Numbered from the stretch's first letter, positions 18,213-27,485 are shown. The stretch: DNA of 64,000 nt from Halomarina oriensis (GCF_009791395.1 NZ_WSZK01000015.1:496001-560000); one strand, 5' to 3'. Notes: a model not told the origin generated them from the letters alone. Translations and numbers: made by a program.

Positions 18213-18857
18213 ATGCAAGTACTCGTCGCCGGTGCTCACGGCCAGGTCGGACAGCACGTCACTGAACTGCTGAGCAACAGCGAACACGACACGCGGGGGA
18301 TGGTCCGCGACGAGGAGCAGGTCGAAGACATCGAGGACCTCGGTGCGGAGGCCGTCGTCGCGGACCTCACCGCGGACGTCACCCACGCCGTCCAGGGCTG
18401 TGACGCCGTCGTCTTCGCCGCCGGGTCGAGCGGCGAGGACGTCTGGGGCGTCGACCGCGACGGCGCTATCAACCTGATGGGTGCGGCCGAAGCCAACGAC
18501 GCCGAGCGGTTCGTGATGCTGAGCGCGATGAACGCCGACGCACCCGAGGAGAGTCCCGACGAACTCCGGGAGTATCTGCGGGCGAAGGCCGAGGCCGACC
18601 AGCACCTCCGGGAGAGCCCGCTCGACGGCACCGTCGTCCGCCCCGGTGCGCTGACGAACGAGGACGGCACCGGCGAGGTCAGGGTCGGCGCGGACCTCGA
18701 CCGGGGCGACGGCGAGATTCCACGCGTCGACGTCGCCCGGACGCTCGTCGCGGCCCTGCCGATGGAACACACCCACGGCCGGACGTTCGAACTGCTCTCG
18801 GGCGACGAACCCATCGAGGCAGCGCTGGACGGACTGGACGAGACGACGCGCGACTGA
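18213..18857 (+). CDS. NAD(P)-binding SDR-type oxidoreductase
   Basis: A 214-residue Rossmann-fold protein starting MQVLVAGAHGQVGQHVTELL, with the GxxGxxG dinucleotide motif at residues 7-13. It lacks the YxxxK catalytic pair of classical SDRs, having YLRAKAEAD instead, and resembles the small atypical SDR (NAD(P)H-binding, YwnB-like) group. Substrate unknown. It lies directly downstream of the duplicated gene tail, so it was probably the original neighbour of the prenyl synthase gene. Confidence 0.8.
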   Translation: MQVLVAGAHGQVGQHVTELLSNSEHDTRGMVRDEEQVEDIEDLGAEAVVADLTADVTHAVQGCDAVVFAAGSSGEDVWGVDRDGAINLMGAAEANDAERFVMLSAMNADAPEESPDELREYLRAKAEADQHLRESPLDGTVVRPGALTNEDGTGEVRVGADLDRGDGEIPRVDVARTLVAALPMEHTHGRTFELLSGDEPIEAALDGLDETTRD

Positions 18858-18873
18858 CGGGCAGCGACGGTCC

Positions 18874-19824
18874 TCAGTCGTCGCTCTCGACTCGCGCTTC
18901 CGTCCCGGCGAGCAGTTCCACGACCTGCATCACGCCGGAGTTGTCGTCCCGGCCCATCCCGTTCTCGACCATCGACTTGTAGAGTTCGTGGCTGAGTTCG
19001 GTCGCGGGCATCGGCGCGCCGAACGCCTCGCCCGCGTCGGTGGCGATGCGCAGGTCCTTGTACTGGTAGTCCGCGAAGAAGCCGGCCTCGAAGTTGCCAC
19101 GAATCATCCGTGAGGCACGGTTGTCGAGCGTCCAACAGCCCGCCGCACCGCCGCTGATGGCCGAGACGACGGCGTCGAGGTCCGCACCCGCCTTCTCCGC
19201 GAAGACGAGCGCCTCGCTCACCGCGACGTTGGTGCAGGCGACGACGATCTGGTTGCAGGCCTTGGTGACCTGCCCGGCCCCCGAGGGACCACAGTGGGTG
19301 ACCGTCGCGCCCATCACGTCGAGGACGGGGCGGGTCGCGTCGAGCGTGTCGGCGTCACCGCCGACCATTATCGACAGACTCCCCTCGATAGCGCCCTCCT
19401 CGCCGCCGGAGATGGGTGCGTCGAGCATCGAGACACCCATCTCGTCGAGTTCCGCCGCGACGCGTTCGGTGACGGTCGGCGAGATGGTCGAGGTGTCGAC
19501 GAGCGTCGTGCCCGCCGAGAGACCGTCGACGACGGGAGCGTCCTCGTCGCCCTCGCCGAGCACCACCGTCGTCACGTCCGGCGAATCCGGCAGGCAGGTA
19601 ATCACGACGTCCGCACGTTCGGCGGTGTCGGCGGGCGACTCCCCAGCCTCGCCGCCGCGGTCGACGAGCGTCTCGACGGGGTCGGGAGAGCGGTTGTAGC
19701 CGACGACGCGATAGCCGGCGTCGAGCAGGTTCGTGGCCATCGGGAGGCCCATGATGCCGAGACCGACGAAGCCGACGGTCGTGGTGCTGGGGTCGACGGG
19801 GGCCGAATCACTGTGTGGTGCCAT
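18874..19824 (-). CDS. Beta-hydroxyacid dehydrogenase (tartronate semialdehyde reductase / HIBADH family)
   Basis: A 316-residue NAD(P)-dependent enzyme. VGFVGLGIMGLPMATNLLDA near the N-terminus is the family signature with the Rossmann GxGxxG, followed by DAPISGGEEGAIEGSLSIMV (substrate-binding region) and GAGQVTKACNQIVVA carrying the catalytic Lys. Family members reduce tartronate semialdehyde or oxidise 3-hydroxyisobutyrate; which one is not clear here. The start at 19824 (MAPHSDSAPVDP) is preferred to 19851. Confidence 0.88.
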   Translation of the reverse strand: MAPHSDSAPVDPSTTTVGFVGLGIMGLPMATNLLDAGYRVVGYNRSPDPVETLVDRGGEAGESPADTAERADVVITCLPDSPDVTTVVLGEGDEDAPVVDGLSAGTTLVDTSTISPTVTERVAAELDEMGVSMLDAPISGGEEGAIEGSLSIMVGGDADTLDATRPVLDVMGATVTHCGPSGAGQVTKACNQIVVACTNVAVSEALVFAEKAGADLDAVVSAISGGAAGCWTLDNRASRMIRGNFEAGFFADYQYKDLRIATDAGEAFGAPMPATELSHELYKSMVENGMGRDDNSGVMQVVELLAGTEARVESDD

Positions 19825-20002
19825 GGCGAGACCCGCGCGGCACGCGGCCAAAAGTGTGCGTGGTGGCAGGCGACCGGACCACCACTAACGCCTGAAACTC
19901 AACCTTTTTCCGCTCGTCCGCCAACCGACAGCACATGTACGTACCGGGCGCTCGCCGGACGGCGGCACGCGAGCGACCACCCGCTCTTCGGGGGGTGAGA
20001 GC

Positions 20003-23000
20003 GTGAGACCGGAGGACGAACGCTACTTCGAGCGACTGGAGTCGCGACTCGACGAGGCGTTCGACGTCGCGCGGGAGGCGAAGCGACGGGGCGGTGACCC
20101 CGAACCCGAAGTCGAGATTCCGGTCGCCAAGGACATGGCCGACCGCGTCGAGAACATCCTCGGTATCGACGGCGTCGCCGAACGCGTCCGCGAACTCGAA
20201 GGGCAGATGTCCCGCGAGGAGGCCGCCCTCGCGCTCGTCGACGACTTCGTCGAGGGCACCGTCGGTGACTACGACACCGACGCCGGGAAGATAGAGGGGG
20301 CGGTCCGGACGGCCGTCGCGTTGCTGACGGAGGGGGTCGTCGCCGCCCCTATCGAGGGCATCGACCGCGTCGAGGTCAACGACAACGACGACGGCACGCA
20401 GTTCGTCTCCGTCTACTACGCCGGCCCCATCCGCTCTGCGGGGGGCACTGCGCAGGCGCTCTCCGTGCTCGTCGCGGACTACGCTCGGGCGCTGCTGGGC
20501 ATCGACGAGTACAAAGCACGAGACATCGAGGTCGAGCGCTACGCCGAGGAGGTGGCGCTCTACGACTCCGAGACGGGCCTCCAGTACACTCCCAAGGACA
20601 AGGAGACGAAGTTCATCGCCGAGCACAGCCCCATCTGTCTCGACGGCGAGGCGACCGGTCAGGAGGAGGTCTCGGGGTTCCGTGACCTCGAACGCGTCGA
20701 CACCAACTCCCCGCGTGGCGGGATGTGTCTCGTCCTCGCGGAGGGTATCGCGCTGAAAGCGCCGAAGATCCAACGCTACACCCGGAACTTAGAGGAGGTC
20801 GACTGGCCGTGGCTCCAGGACCTCATCGACGGCACCATCGGAGACGACGGCGACACCGACGAGGCCGAGGCCGACGCCGAGGCTGACGCTGCCGACGAGG
20901 CCGAGGCCGAAGCCGCCGAGGACACGGCCGACGAAGCCGCGGGACCGCCACGCATCGCGCCGGCCGATAAGTACCTCCGGGACCTCATCGCCGGGCGACC
21001 GGTGTTCGGCCACCCGTCGCGGCCGGGAGGCTTTCGACTGCGGTACGGACGAGCGCGCAACCACGGGTTCGCGACGGCGGGGGTCCACCCCGCGACGATG
21101 CACGTCCTCGACGACTTCCTGGCGACGGGCACGCAGATAAAGACCGAACGGCCGGGGAAGGCGGGCGGGGTCATCCCCGTCGACTCCATCGAGGGACCGA
21201 CCGTCAAACTCGCCAACGGCGACGTCAGGCGTATCGACGACCCCGAGACGGCACTCGAACTGCGCAACGGCATCGTCGAGATACTGGACGTCGGCGAGTA
21301 CCTCGTCAACTACGGTGAGTTCATCGAGAACAACCACGAACTCGCGCCGTCGTCGTACGTCGTCGAGTGGTGGGAACAGGACCTCGCCCACGCGGGCGCG
21401 GACCTCCAGGCGCTGCGTGACGACCCGCACGTCGACCTCGCGGACCCGAGCGCCGAGGAGGCGCTCGCGTGGGCCGAGGAGTTCGACGCCCCACTCCACC
21501 CGACGTACACGCCGCTGTGGCACGACGTCTCCGTCGAACAGTTCGACGCGCTGGCGAGTGCGGCCAGCGACGGCCGGTTCGTCGAGGCCGACGGTGCGGC
21601 GCTCTCACCGGACGCGCCGACGGTCGACGAGGGTGACACGCTCGTGCTCGAACGGACGGACACGCTCTGTTCGACACTGGAGACGCTGCTCGTCGAGCAC
21701 ACGCAGGGCGAGGAGACGGTGACGGTTCCCGACGCCCGTCCGCTGGTCGCCACGCTCGGCCTCACCGACGACCTGGAACGCACCTGGACGCTCGAGGACC
21801 TCTCCGAACGTGCCCGCACCTGGCCGGGCGACGACGGGACCGAGGGCGGCAACGCCATCGAGGCGGTCGACGAGGTCGCCCCGTTCGCGGTCCAAGAGCG
21901 CGCCCCCACCCGCATCGGGAACCGGATGGGCCGCCCGGAGAAGTCCGAGAAACGGGAGATGAGCCCCGCCGTCCACACGCTGTTTCCCATCGGCGAGGCC
22001 GGCGGGAGCCAGCGCGACGTGAGCCAGGCCGCCAGCCACACCGCCTCGATGCGCGGGAAGGCCGGCCAGATCTCCGTGCAGGTCGCCCGGCGGGAGTGTC
22101 CGGACTGCGAGTCACGGACGTTCAAAGCCCGCTGTCCGGACTGTCGGACCCACACCGAGGCCGTCTACGAGTGCCACAACTGTGAGGTCCGCGCGGAACT
22201 CGACGAGTCCGGGCGGGCGCTCTGTCCGCGCTGTGAGGGCGAGGCCGAACCCGTCCAGTTCGCCGAGATAGACCTCCGGTCGGAACTCGACGACGCCCTC
22301 GCCAACGTCGGCGAACGCCCCGGCGTCTACGACATCCTGAAGGGAGTCAAGGGACTGACGAGCGAGCACAAACTCCCCGAACCCATCGAGAAGGGCATCC
22401 TCAGAGCGAAACACGGCGTCTCCTCGTTCAAGGACGGCACCGTCCGCTACGACATGACCGACCTGCCCGTGACGGCGGTCCGGGCGAGCGAACTCGACGT
22501 CACGGTCGATCAGTTGCGGGGACTGGGCTACCACACCGACATGGACGGCGACCCGTTGCGCCACGACGACCAACTGGTCGAACTGCGCGTACAGGACATC
22601 GTCCTCTCGGACGGCGCGGCCGAGCACATGCTGAAGACCGCGAACTTCGTCGACGCGCTGCTGGAGCAGTACTACGGCCTCGAACCGTTCTACGACGTCG
22701 ACGACCGGGAGGACCTCGTCGGCGAACTGGTGTTCGGGATGGCCCCCCACACCTCCGCCGCCGTCGTCGGGCGCGTGGTGGGGTTCACGTCGGCGGCGGT
22801 CGGCTACGCCCACCCGTACTTCCACGCGGCGAAGCGTCGCAACTGCTTCCACCGGGAGACGAAGCTCTGGTACGAGGACGAGGACGGGTGGAGACACGGG
22901 ACCATCGAGCGGTTCGTCGAGACGTATCTCGATGAGTCGACGGCCGATACCGACGACTTCGGGACGCTGGTATCCGAACTCGACAGTGAGGTCCGCGTCT

Positions 23001-24121
23001 CGTCGGTGACGGCGGACGGCGAACCGGTGTTGAAGCCGGTCGAAGCGGTCTCGAAGCACGTCGCGCCGGACCATCTGGTCGAAATCGAAACCGCAAACGG
23101 TCGGTCCATTACTGTCACACCGGACCACGAGATGCTCGTCTGGAGGGACGGCGCAGCGCCGATTCGGGCCAGTGAACTCGCCGAGGGGGACGAACTACTC
23201 GCTCGACAGTCGGTGACGGAACCGTCGACCGAAGACCTACTGGCCGCGGACGGTGGAACCACCCGCTCGGCAGTGACTCACGTCGAAATAGTCCGTTCCG
23301 ACGTTGACCACACGTACTGCCTCACCGTCGCAGACACTCACAACGTCGCAGTAGAGGGACTGCTAGCGAAGAACTGCGACGGCGACGAGGACTGCGTCAT
23401 GCTCCTCATGGACGGCCTGCTCAACTTCTCGAAGTCGTTCCTGCCGGACAAGCGCGGCGGGCAGATGGACGCCCCGCTCGTGATGTCCTCGCGCATCGAC
23501 CCCTCCGAGATCGACGACGAGGCACACAACATGGACATCGTCGACCGGTACCCACGGGCGTTCTACGAGGCCTCGCGCGAGTTGGCCGACCCCGAGGAGG
23601 TGCCCATCCGCATCGCCGAGGAGACGCTGGGGACCGACGAGGAGTACACCGGCTTCAGACACACCCACGACACCTCGAACATCGCGCTCGGGCCGGACCT
23701 CTCGGCGTACAAGACGCTCGGGAGCATGATGGACAAGATGGACGCCCAGCTCGAACTCGCGCGGAAGCTCCACGCCGTCGACGAGACGGACGTCGCCGAG
23801 CGGGTCATCGAGGGCCACTTCCTGCCGGACCTCATCGGAAACCTCCGGGCGTTCTCCCGCCAGGAGACGCGCTGTCTCGACTGCGGCGAGAAGTACCGCC
23901 GGATGCCCCTGACCGGCGAGTGCCGGGAGTGTGGCGGGCGCGTGAACCTCACGGTCCACCAGGGGTCGGTGAACAAGTACATGGACACCGCCATCCACGT
24001 CGCCGACGAGTACGACTGCCGCGACTACACCAAACAGCGCCTCGAAGTGCTCGAACAGGCCCTGGAGTCGGTGTTCGAGAACGACAAGAACAAACAGAGC
24101 GGCATCGCGGATTTCATGTAG
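20003..24121 (+). CDS. polC: DNA polymerase D (Pol II) large subunit with intein
   Basis: Catalytic DP2 subunit of the archaeal replicative D-family polymerase, 1372 residues including a 177-residue intein (948-1124). Visible landmarks are YYAGPIRSAGGTAQALSVLV near residue 140, an acidic Ala/Glu/Asp linker at about 280-310, Cys-rich zinc sites (CPDCESRTFKARCPDC; CLDCGEKYRRM...CRECGG) and the conserved catalytic sequence resuming as NCDGDEDCVMLLMDGLLNFS once the intein is removed. Start is GTG 20003 with a G-rich sequence just before it. Confidence 0.97.
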   Translation: MRPEDERYFERLESRLDEAFDVAREAKRRGGDPEPEVEIPVAKDMADRVENILGIDGVAERVRELEGQMSREEAALALVDDFVEGTVGDYDTDAGKIEGAVRTAVALLTEGVVAAPIEGIDRVEVNDNDDGTQFVSVYYAGPIRSAGGTAQALSVLVADYARALLGIDEYKARDIEVERYAEEVALYDSETGLQYTPKDKETKFIAEHSPICLDGEATGQEEVSGFRDLERVDTNSPRGGMCLVLAEGIALKAPKIQRYTRNLEEVDWPWLQDLIDGTIGDDGDTDEAEADAEADAADEAEAEAAEDTADEAAGPPRIAPADKYLRDLIAGRPVFGHPSRPGGFRLRYGRARNHGFATAGVHPATMHVLDDFLATGTQIKTERPGKAGGVIPVDSIEGPTVKLANGDVRRIDDPETALELRNGIVEILDVGEYLVNYGEFIENNHELAPSSYVVEWWEQDLAHAGADLQALRDDPHVDLADPSAEEALAWAEEFDAPLHPTYTPLWHDVSVEQFDALASAASDGRFVEADGAALSPDAPTVDEGDTLVLERTDTLCSTLETLLVEHTQGEETVTVPDARPLVATLGLTDDLERTWTLEDLSERARTWPGDDGTEGGNAIEAVDEVAPFAVQERAPTRIGNRMGRPEKSEKREMSPAVHTLFPIGEAGGSQRDVSQAASHTASMRGKAGQISVQVARRECPDCESRTFKARCPDCRTHTEAVYECHNCEVRAELDESGRALCPRCEGEAEPVQFAEIDLRSELDDALANVGERPGVYDILKGVKGLTSEHKLPEPIEKGILRAKHGVSSFKDGTVRYDMTDLPVTAVRASELDVTVDQLRGLGYHTDMDGDPLRHDDQLVELRVQDIVLSDGAAEHMLKTANFVDALLEQYYGLEPFYDVDDREDLVGELVFGMAPHTSAAVVGRVVGFTSAAVGYAHPYFHAAKRRNCFHRETKLWYEDEDGWRHGTIERFVETYLDESTADTDDFGTLVSELDSEVRVSSVTADGEPVLKPVEAVSKHVAPDHLVEIETANGRSITVTPDHEMLVWRDGAAPIRASELAEGDELLARQSVTEPSTEDLLAADGGTTRSAVTHVEIVRSDVDHTYCLTVADTHNVAVEGLLAKNCDGDEDCVMLLMDGLLNFSKSFLPDKRGGQMDAPLVMSSRIDPSEIDDEAHNMDIVDRYPRAFYEASRELADPEEVPIRIAEETLGTDEEYTGFRHTHDTSNIALGPDLSAYKTLGSMMDKMDAQLELARKLHAVDETDVAERVIEGHFLPDLIGNLRAFSRQETRCLDCGEKYRRMPLTGECRECGGRVNLTVHQGSVNKYMDTAIHVADEYDCRDYTKQRLEVLEQALESVFENDKNKQSGIADFM
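22844..23374 (+). other. Mini-intein within PolC
   Basis: Residues 948-1124. It begins with Cys (CFHRETKLWYEDEDG, block A), has block B with the TxxH motif in ITVTPDHEMLVW, block F in DHTYCLTVADTHNVAV, and ends EGLLAKN before Cys1125 of the C-extein. At 177 residues there is no room for a LAGLIDADG endonuclease. The penultimate residue is Lys, not the usual His, so Asn cyclisation must rely on other residues or be slow. The insertion point, just before CDGDED in the active site, is a known PolII intein site. Confidence 0.93.
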
Positions 24122-24265
24122 GACGTTTTACTGCGCTCACATGAGCGCGACACGCTTCGCGGTCGTCACCGGCGTCGGAGCCGCCGGTTCCCTGCGGGGC
24201 CTTCGGTCCCGCTCCGCGCTCGGTTCGCTGGTAAAACCGTCACTAAAAGCACTCCCTCATCACCA

Positions 24266-24332
24266 GAACGGCTCTGCCGTTCCGGTTAGCAGCCAGAAAT
24301 CGGAGATTTCTGGCGACACCCCCTCCGGGGGT
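24266..24332. repeat. Three perfect hairpins with three-base loops
   Basis: Stem 7 bp, loop TCT at 24266-24282; stem 10 bp, loop GGA at 24292-24314; stem 6 bp, loop TCC at 24318-24332. They lie in a 424-base gene-free stretch (24122-24545) between polC and an alcohol dehydrogenase relic. The rest of that stretch shows nothing else I can name. Confidence 0.75.
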
Positions 24333-24548
24333 TCGGTCGGCCCGCTCGCTCCCTACAGTCGCTCGCGGTGTAACGCACGGCACCGCACTCCGCAACCCCC
24401 CAGTTTCGCCTCGAAAGTCCCTCTCGAGGCTGGTTTCGGGGGTCGTGAGCTATCTCCTCGCGGACCGTTCACTTTCACTCACCCCTCGGGTGGAAGTGGT
24501 TGCCGGTGGCCTGGAGTACTCCCCGCTCGCGCTCGCAGTCGGTGTCTG

Positions 24549-24782
24549 CGTGCCGCCCAGTTTCGGGCACCGGGAGAGATAGCCGTCGAGGAAGTGTCGA
24601 AACCCGAGATCGAAGTGCCGACGGACGCCATCGTCCGTGTCACCCACACCCCCCATCTGCGGGTCGGACCTCTGGTTCTACCGCGGTCAGAGCGACCGCG
24701 AGGCGAGACGGGTGTCGGCCACGAACCGATGGGTATCGTCGAGGCGGTGGGCGACGAGGTCCGCTCGGTCGACGCCGGCTCA
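24549..24782 (+). pseudogene. Relic of a zinc-dependent alcohol dehydrogenase N-terminus
   Basis: In one frame RAAQFRAPGEIAVEEVSKPE and VPTDAIVRVTHT match the start of medium-chain alcohol dehydrogenases; a shifted frame then gives ICGSDLWFYRGQSDREA (the catalytic-zinc Cys region), and the first frame resumes with VGHEPMGIVEAVGDEVRSVD. The expected start codon position is CTG. The match stops where the GNAT gene ends on the other strand. Frameshifts, lost start and missing remainder mark a dead gene. Confidence 0.85.
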
Positions 24783-25316
24783 CTCAGCGCGCCACTCGTC
24801 TTCGAGGACGGCGTAGAGGTGTTCGTCGAGGTACTCGCCGTGGAGGTACATCGCCTCGCGGTGGACGGCCTCGTGGCGGAAGCCGAGTTTCTCCCAGACC
24901 CGCTGTGAGCCGACGTTGCCGTCGAACACCCGGGCGACGACGCGGTGGTGCCGACGCTCGTCGAACGCGTAGTCCGTGATGAGCCGTCCGGCCTCGGTGC
25001 CGTAGCCCTCGCCCCAGTACGGTTCGGCGAGGAAGATGCCGATCTCGCCCGTCACCCCGCGGTCACCGTCCCTGGGGTGGAGGCCGACGCTCCCCATCAC
25101 CTCCTCGTCGCGGCAGACGAGCAGACTCGTCGTCTCGTCGCTGGAGCCTCGCTCCTCGAACCACTCGCGTTCCTGGTGTGCGTTGACGGGCGAGGTCGCG
25201 CCGAGGAACCGACGGACTTCGGGGTCGTTGACCTGTTCCTGGAGGAAGGCGAGGTCCTCTTCCTCGACGGTTCGGAGCGTGATACGCTCCCCACGGACGA
25301 ACGCTGGACCGGGCAT
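24780..25316 (-). CDS. GNAT N-acetyltransferase (RimJ/RimL-like)
   Basis: A 178-residue acetyltransferase. It starts with RGERITLRTVEEEDLAFLQE, typical of the Acetyltransf_3 branch, and has the acetyl-CoA loop in AEPYWGEGYGTEAGRLITDY (about residues 96-115), with NVGSQRVWEKLGFRHEA as the C-terminal signature. Substrate could be a protein N-terminus or a small molecule. Its 3' end overlaps the end of the alcohol dehydrogenase relic, suggesting an old rearrangement junction. Confidence 0.85.
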   Translation of the reverse strand: MPGPAFVRGERITLRTVEEEDLAFLQEQVNDPEVRRFLGATSPVNAHQEREWFEERGSSDETTSLLVCRDEEVMGSVGLHPRDGDRGVTGEIGIFLAEPYWGEGYGTEAGRLITDYAFDERRHHRVVARVFDGNVGSQRVWEKLGFRHEAVHREAMYLHGEYLDEHLYAVLEDEWRAE

Positions 25317-25403
25317 ACCCGTCAGTCGGTGTGGTCGGTAAAGCCGTTACTGGAGGCGTGCGAACGAATGACGAAGTCGAGGGGTCGAGCGCCGTGCGTC
25401 CGG

Positions 25404-26019
25404 CTACTGCTCGTCGGGGTACTTCGGTTCGCGTTTCTGGGCGCGACTCAGCGACGTCTCGACGACGTCCCGGACGTCGCCGTGGAACTCCTCGCCGTGG
25501 CCCGAGTACATGTGTTCGACGCCGTCGGGCATCCGCTCCAGGAGGTCCTCGATGGACTGGACGAGGCGTTCGCGGGACTGACCGGGGCGGTCGGTGCGGC
25601 CGAAACTGCCGTAGTCGAACGCGCCGTCGTCGTGGACGACGACGTCGCCACTGAACAGCGTCGTCTCGGAGACGAACGAGACGTGGTCGCCGGCGTGGCC
25701 CGGCGTGTAGACCACCACGAAGGACTCGTCGCCGATGTCGACGTGGTCGCCGGCCTCGACGGCGTGGGTGCGGTGGTCGTGTTCACCGTAAGCGTACACG
25801 TCGGGGGGAGAACGCCTCGCAGACGGCGTCGAGTTGGGCGACGTGGTCGGGGTGCTGGTGGGTGAGCACGACCCGGTCGACCGACTCGACGTGGTCGCGG
25901 ACGGCGTCGACGACACCTTCCCACGCCCCGACGTCGACGAGCGTGGTCGTGTCACCGACGGCGAGATACGCGTTGCAGGTGAACGTCTCGGCGTCTGCCG
26001 TGACGTTGTAGACCTCCAT
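25404..26019 (-). pseudogene. MBL-fold metallo-hydrolase with a single-base frameshift
   Basis: The first part from ATG 26019 (MEVYNVTADAETFTCNAYLA) has the metal motif THQHPDHVAQLD and runs to EAFSP; the rest continues in another frame as DVYAYGEHDHRTHAVEAGDH with the later ligands in TPGHAGDHVSFV and GHGEEFHG. The switch occurs at a run of six G (plus strand 25803-25808); five would restore a continuous protein of about 204 residues. Either a real frameshift or a homopolymer sequencing error. Confidence 0.85.
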
Positions 26020-26101
26020 AACCCGCTAAACGGGTGACGGTCACTTCAGCCTACCCGTCGGCCAAATACTTTTCAGTAGCAGTTCCCTAGCGCAGAGCAC
26101 A

Positions 26102-26281
26102 ATGGGCTTTGGGAGCTACGACGAATCCGAGCAGGAGAACCAACAGATCGACACCGACCTCGACGGTGACGAAGACGTAGCTGCCGGAGAGGCCCACGAC
26201 GGGGCCGTCACGTTCGAGTTCGGGGCCTCGAACGACGAACTCCTCGACCGTCTCGGCGAGATGAAAGCCGAGGAGGAGTGA
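26102..26281 (+). CDS. Small acidic haloarchaeal protein (DUF5786-like)
   Basis: A 59-residue protein, MGFGSYDESEQENQQIDTDL with a C-terminal helix ending LDRLGEMKAEEE. It is highly acidic, with no Cys and no membrane segment. I associate this pattern with the conserved haloarchaeal DUF5786 family, role unknown. An AT-rich box (AAATACTTTT, near 26065) lies about 35 bases upstream. Its TGA overlaps the GTG start of the DUF99 gene, implying coupling. Confidence 0.75.
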   Translation: MGFGSYDESEQENQQIDTDLDGDEDVAAGEAHDGAVTFEFGASNDELLDRLGEMKAEEE

Positions 26282-26853
26282 CGCTCGGCGGACACGTCCT
26301 CGGCGTCGCCGAGTCTCACGGCGACGGCTCGCAGAGCACGATAGCGGGCGCGGTCGTCCGTTCCGACCGCGCACTCGACGGTCTCGCATTCTCGACGATT
26401 TCTCACGGTGGGAGCGACGCCACCGTCCGCATCGCCACCCTGTTCGAGGACCTGGGCCGCGAGGACGTGCAGTCGGTCGTGCTCGCCGGCGTCGCCCCCG
26501 CGTGGTTCAACCTCGTCGACCTCACCACGCTCGCCGAACGGGTCGACCGCCCGGTCGTCGCCGTCTCCTTCGAGGAGAGCGAGGGTCTCGAACCCGCGCT
26601 CCGCGAGCAGTTCTCGGGTGACGCGCTCGCCGACCGCCTCGCCGTCTACGAGGCGCTCCCCGAGCGTCACCCGGTCGCGGTGAACGACGAGACGCTGTTC
26701 GTCCGAGCGGTCGGCTGTGAGGAGTCGGCGGCCGCGGACCTCGTCCGCCGTCACACGCCCGAGGGGGGCCGTCCCGAACCGCTCCGGGTCGCGCGACTGG
26801 CCGCCCGTGCGGCCGACGCGTTCCGAACCGAGGCCGCGGCCCGTCGCTCGTGA
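26278..26853 (+). CDS. DUF99 (UPF0215) family protein
   Basis: A 191-residue protein of the archaeal DUF99 family, related in fold to endonuclease V but of unproven function. Recognisable segments are HVLGVAESHGDGSQSTIAGA near the start and VVLAGVAPAWFNLVDLTTLA in the middle. GTG 26278 overlaps the preceding stop by four bases. A DNA-repair role is sometimes suggested for the fold, and the next gene is a uracil-DNA glycosylase, but the link is circumstantial. Confidence 0.8.
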   Translation: MTLGGHVLGVAESHGDGSQSTIAGAVVRSDRALDGLAFSTISHGGSDATVRIATLFEDLGREDVQSVVLAGVAPAWFNLVDLTTLAERVDRPVVAVSFEESEGLEPALREQFSGDALADRLAVYEALPERHPVAVNDETLFVRAVGCEESAAADLVRRHTPEGGRPEPLRVARLAARAADAFRTEAAARRS

Positions 26854-26888
26854 GCAACCACAACCAGTAGGACGGTGGCCCGCACACG

Positions 26889-27485
26889 ATGGGTATGGCA
26901 GAGATGGACGGGGTGACCGTCACCGACTGCGAGCGCTGTCCGGCGCTCTGTGAGTCACGGTCGCGCATCGTCAACGGCGACGGTCCCGAGGACGCGTCGT
27001 TGCTGTTCGTCGGGGAAGCACCCGGGGCACAGGAGGATTCGGAGGGGAGACCGTTCGTCGGCCGGTCGGGCGACGTGCTGAACGACGCACTCCGCGACCG
27101 CGGTCTCTCGCGCTCTGACGTCCGCATCACCAACTGCGTGCGCTGTCGCCCACCGGACAACCGCGACCCGCACACGGAAGAACTGGCGAACTGCCGGGGC
27201 TACCTGGAGACCGAACTCGCCCGCGTCGACCCCGACCTGGTCGTCACGCTCGGGAAGGTTCCGACGGAACACCTGCTGGAGCGGTCGGTAGCGGTGACGA
27301 AGGAGGCCGGGAGCGTCCACGACGTTCGTCTCGGGGAGACGACCCACCGCCTGCTGGTGTGTGTCCATCCCGCGGCGACGCTGTACGACCGCAGTCAGCG
27401 TTCGACGTTCGACGAGGCGCTCGACGAGGCCGTCGCGCTGGTCGGTGCGGGCGCGGGCGACCAGTCACGGCTCGGAGACTACTGA
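26889..27485 (+). CDS. Type-4 uracil-DNA glycosylase (4Fe-4S)
   Basis: Removes uracil from DNA. The 198-residue protein has the family motif 1 GEAPGAQEDSEGRPFVGRSG (about residues 43-62), motif 2 VHPAATLY near residue 158, and the four cluster Cys in CERCPALC, NCVRCRP and the NCRGYLE segment. Start could be ATG 26889 or ATG 26895. It is the last gene before the convergent PhnE gene. Confidence 0.92.
   Translation: MGMAEMDGVTVTDCERCPALCESRSRIVNGDGPEDASLLFVGEAPGAQEDSEGRPFVGRSGDVLNDALRDRGLSRSDVRITNCVRCRPPDNRDPHTEELANCRGYLETELARVDPDLVVTLGKVPTEHLLERSVAVTKEAGSVHDVRLGETTHRLLVCVHPAATLYDRSQRSTFDEALDEAVALVGAGAGDQSRLGDY

Noticed and set aside
20830-20945. Second intein or insertion in polC at the acidic Ala/Glu stretch
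   Set aside because: It is a low-complexity linker without splicing blocks; haloarchaeal PolC proteins commonly vary here.
24141-24908. 255-codon open frame across the gap after polC
   Set aside because: Only its internal segment matches a protein (alcohol dehydrogenase relic); the rest runs through hairpins and antisense of the GNAT gene.
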